Positions 63,051-64,000 of a stretch of DNA of 64,000 nucleotides are shown piece after piece. Position 1 is the stretch's first letter, and each line of letters starts with the position of its first letter. The position numbers and the translations under genes were made by a program. The notes beneath the pieces are model-generated. The model did no database searches, had not been told where the DNA came from, and worked only from the letters and a program-made list of their open reading frames with translations. Source of the stretch: Cryptomeria japonica (taxonomy: Eukaryota; Streptophyta; Pinopsida; Cupressales; Cupressaceae); contig NC_081411.1 in NCBI RefSeq assembly GCF_030272615.1, positions 41,653,140 through 41,717,139 on the forward strand, written 5' to 3'.

Positions 63051-64000
63051 TGTTGGAAATATGAGTTTTTATTGACTTTGTATGGTTGTCATTGATATCA
63101 AACTTGGTTGTCCGAATGGATTCTAGTCCAAATATGATCTTGTACTCCTGCAGGTTTCCCTTTCTTATGTTTGGTGTTGCACTTAAGCTTGATAATTTTG
63201 GTATTGTTTGTGGCATGTTTAATATATGCAGGAAACAATATTTAATGTCTCATTGGCAGAATGATTTGGATGTTTTATGGACATTGAAAAAGTAAGTTGT
63301 TCTCTAACACTAAGGGTGTCTGTTAGGGTGGTCTAGAAAGTCTTTGGTGACCTCTAGATACATTGAAGTTTGTGTTGTGGTTTAGTGGACATGATTATAT
63401 GATCCAAATAGTATATTCAATATGTTTCTCTAGTGGTATTTCTATTCTACAAGTGAGTTGTGTTGATTTATGCTTGGTACATTTAGTTGTGTTATGGCTT
63501 GATTTATTTGATTGGATCATACATTTTTGGTCTTGATATGCATTTAAGAATGAATTAGGAAGTTTTTGTGGGTCTCACCATAGTGTGTGGGAATTTGCGT
63601 GGCATATTTTTCATTGGAAGATGCCTTTTGGCCAATCGATTGCTAAATTATATTGTTGTTCTACACGTTACATTTGGTAGTATCTTTAGAGGATGTATTA
63701 GCATGTGTAGATCATTGGATTCATCTTGGAAAGATATATCATGATGTAATTTGGTCCCATCTTTCTCCTAGAGTAGACCACCTTGATTTTTTTTGGTTTG
63801 GGTGGCTTATTTTATGCAATAATGTTTATTCTGGTTGTGTTCAACCCTCAATTAGTTTTCTTTTATAATATATCTTATATTTAAGGAGTGTGGTTGTATG
63901 ATTTGTATGAATTGATGAGAAGCATATGTAAATGATGTGCAAGTAGATTTGAGATTTTAGAAGTGTGAAAATTGGATCTTTGAAGATAATACATTCAATG
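63051..64000 (+). mobile_element. start of another copia-type LTR, cut by the window edge
   Basis: TGTTGGAAATATGAG at 63051 followed by TTGTCATTGATATCAAAC near 63085 matches the start of the 60722 insertion. The preceding five bases are GATAG. LINE homology stops here. The rest of the window has no coding region; the other end lies outside. Confidence 0.6.

Overview
The window is nuclear DNA of a land plant, most likely a gymnosperm (conifer-like). The reasons are spliceosomal introns with GT..AG borders, two TIR-NBS-LRR (TNL) immune-receptor genes, strictosidine-synthase-like genes, long AT-rich intergenic stretches, and nested LTR retrotransposons (Ty3/gypsy Tat-like and Ty1/copia) and LINE relics. 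The conifer assignment rests on overall style and is inference. No bacterial, organellar or CRISPR features are present.

Layout. 0-3 kb: three 3' exons of a strictosidine-synthase-like (SSL) gene on the + strand. 3.6-4.3 kb: a probable LINE tail. 5.5-8.9 kb: a second, decayed tandem copy of the SSL gene, carrying a 942-bp hAT-type non-autonomous DNA transposon in its intron (8-bp target duplication; the first SSL copy is the matching empty site) and cut off in its last exon by LTR-like DNA starting at 8859. 8.9-14.1 kb: LTR-like and AT-rich DNA with a long (TA)n tract. 14.1-21.0 kb: TNL gene 1 (+). 21-40 kb: intergenic DNA, a minus-strand Q/N-rich coding relic, an LTR with another solo LTR nested in it, a 500-N assembly gap, and a Tat-like gypsy fossil on the minus strand. 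40-43.5 kb: intergenic DNA with a large foldback element. 43.5-49.4 kb: TNL gene 2 (-), apparently intact. 50.7-64 kb: a LINE relic (+) interrupted by a complete 8.2-kb copia fossil (5-bp target duplication), a 1.4-kb solo-LTR-like insertion (5-bp duplication) and a third LTR that runs off the right edge.

The main host story is the TNL pair. The genes lie tail to tail in an inverted duplication whose arms (about 14.14-21.04 and 43.48-49.40 kb) include promoter and 3' flanks, with retroelements filling the 22-kb spacer. The exon plan is identical (TIR | NBS | short linker exon | LRR | post-LRR domain). Copy 1 has eight 198-bp LRR modules, copy 2 only three, and one of the extra modules in copy 1 is one base short, which shifts its frame. 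Copy 2 reads through all five exons, with one splice acceptor relocated by 6 bp. I see no wholly new multi-gene system. The most unusual items are the LRR module expansion inside an inverted TNL pair, the GC-rich hairpin-packed hAT element, the long tRNA-Lys match at the gypsy primer site, and the open frame of unknown nature beside the assembly gap.
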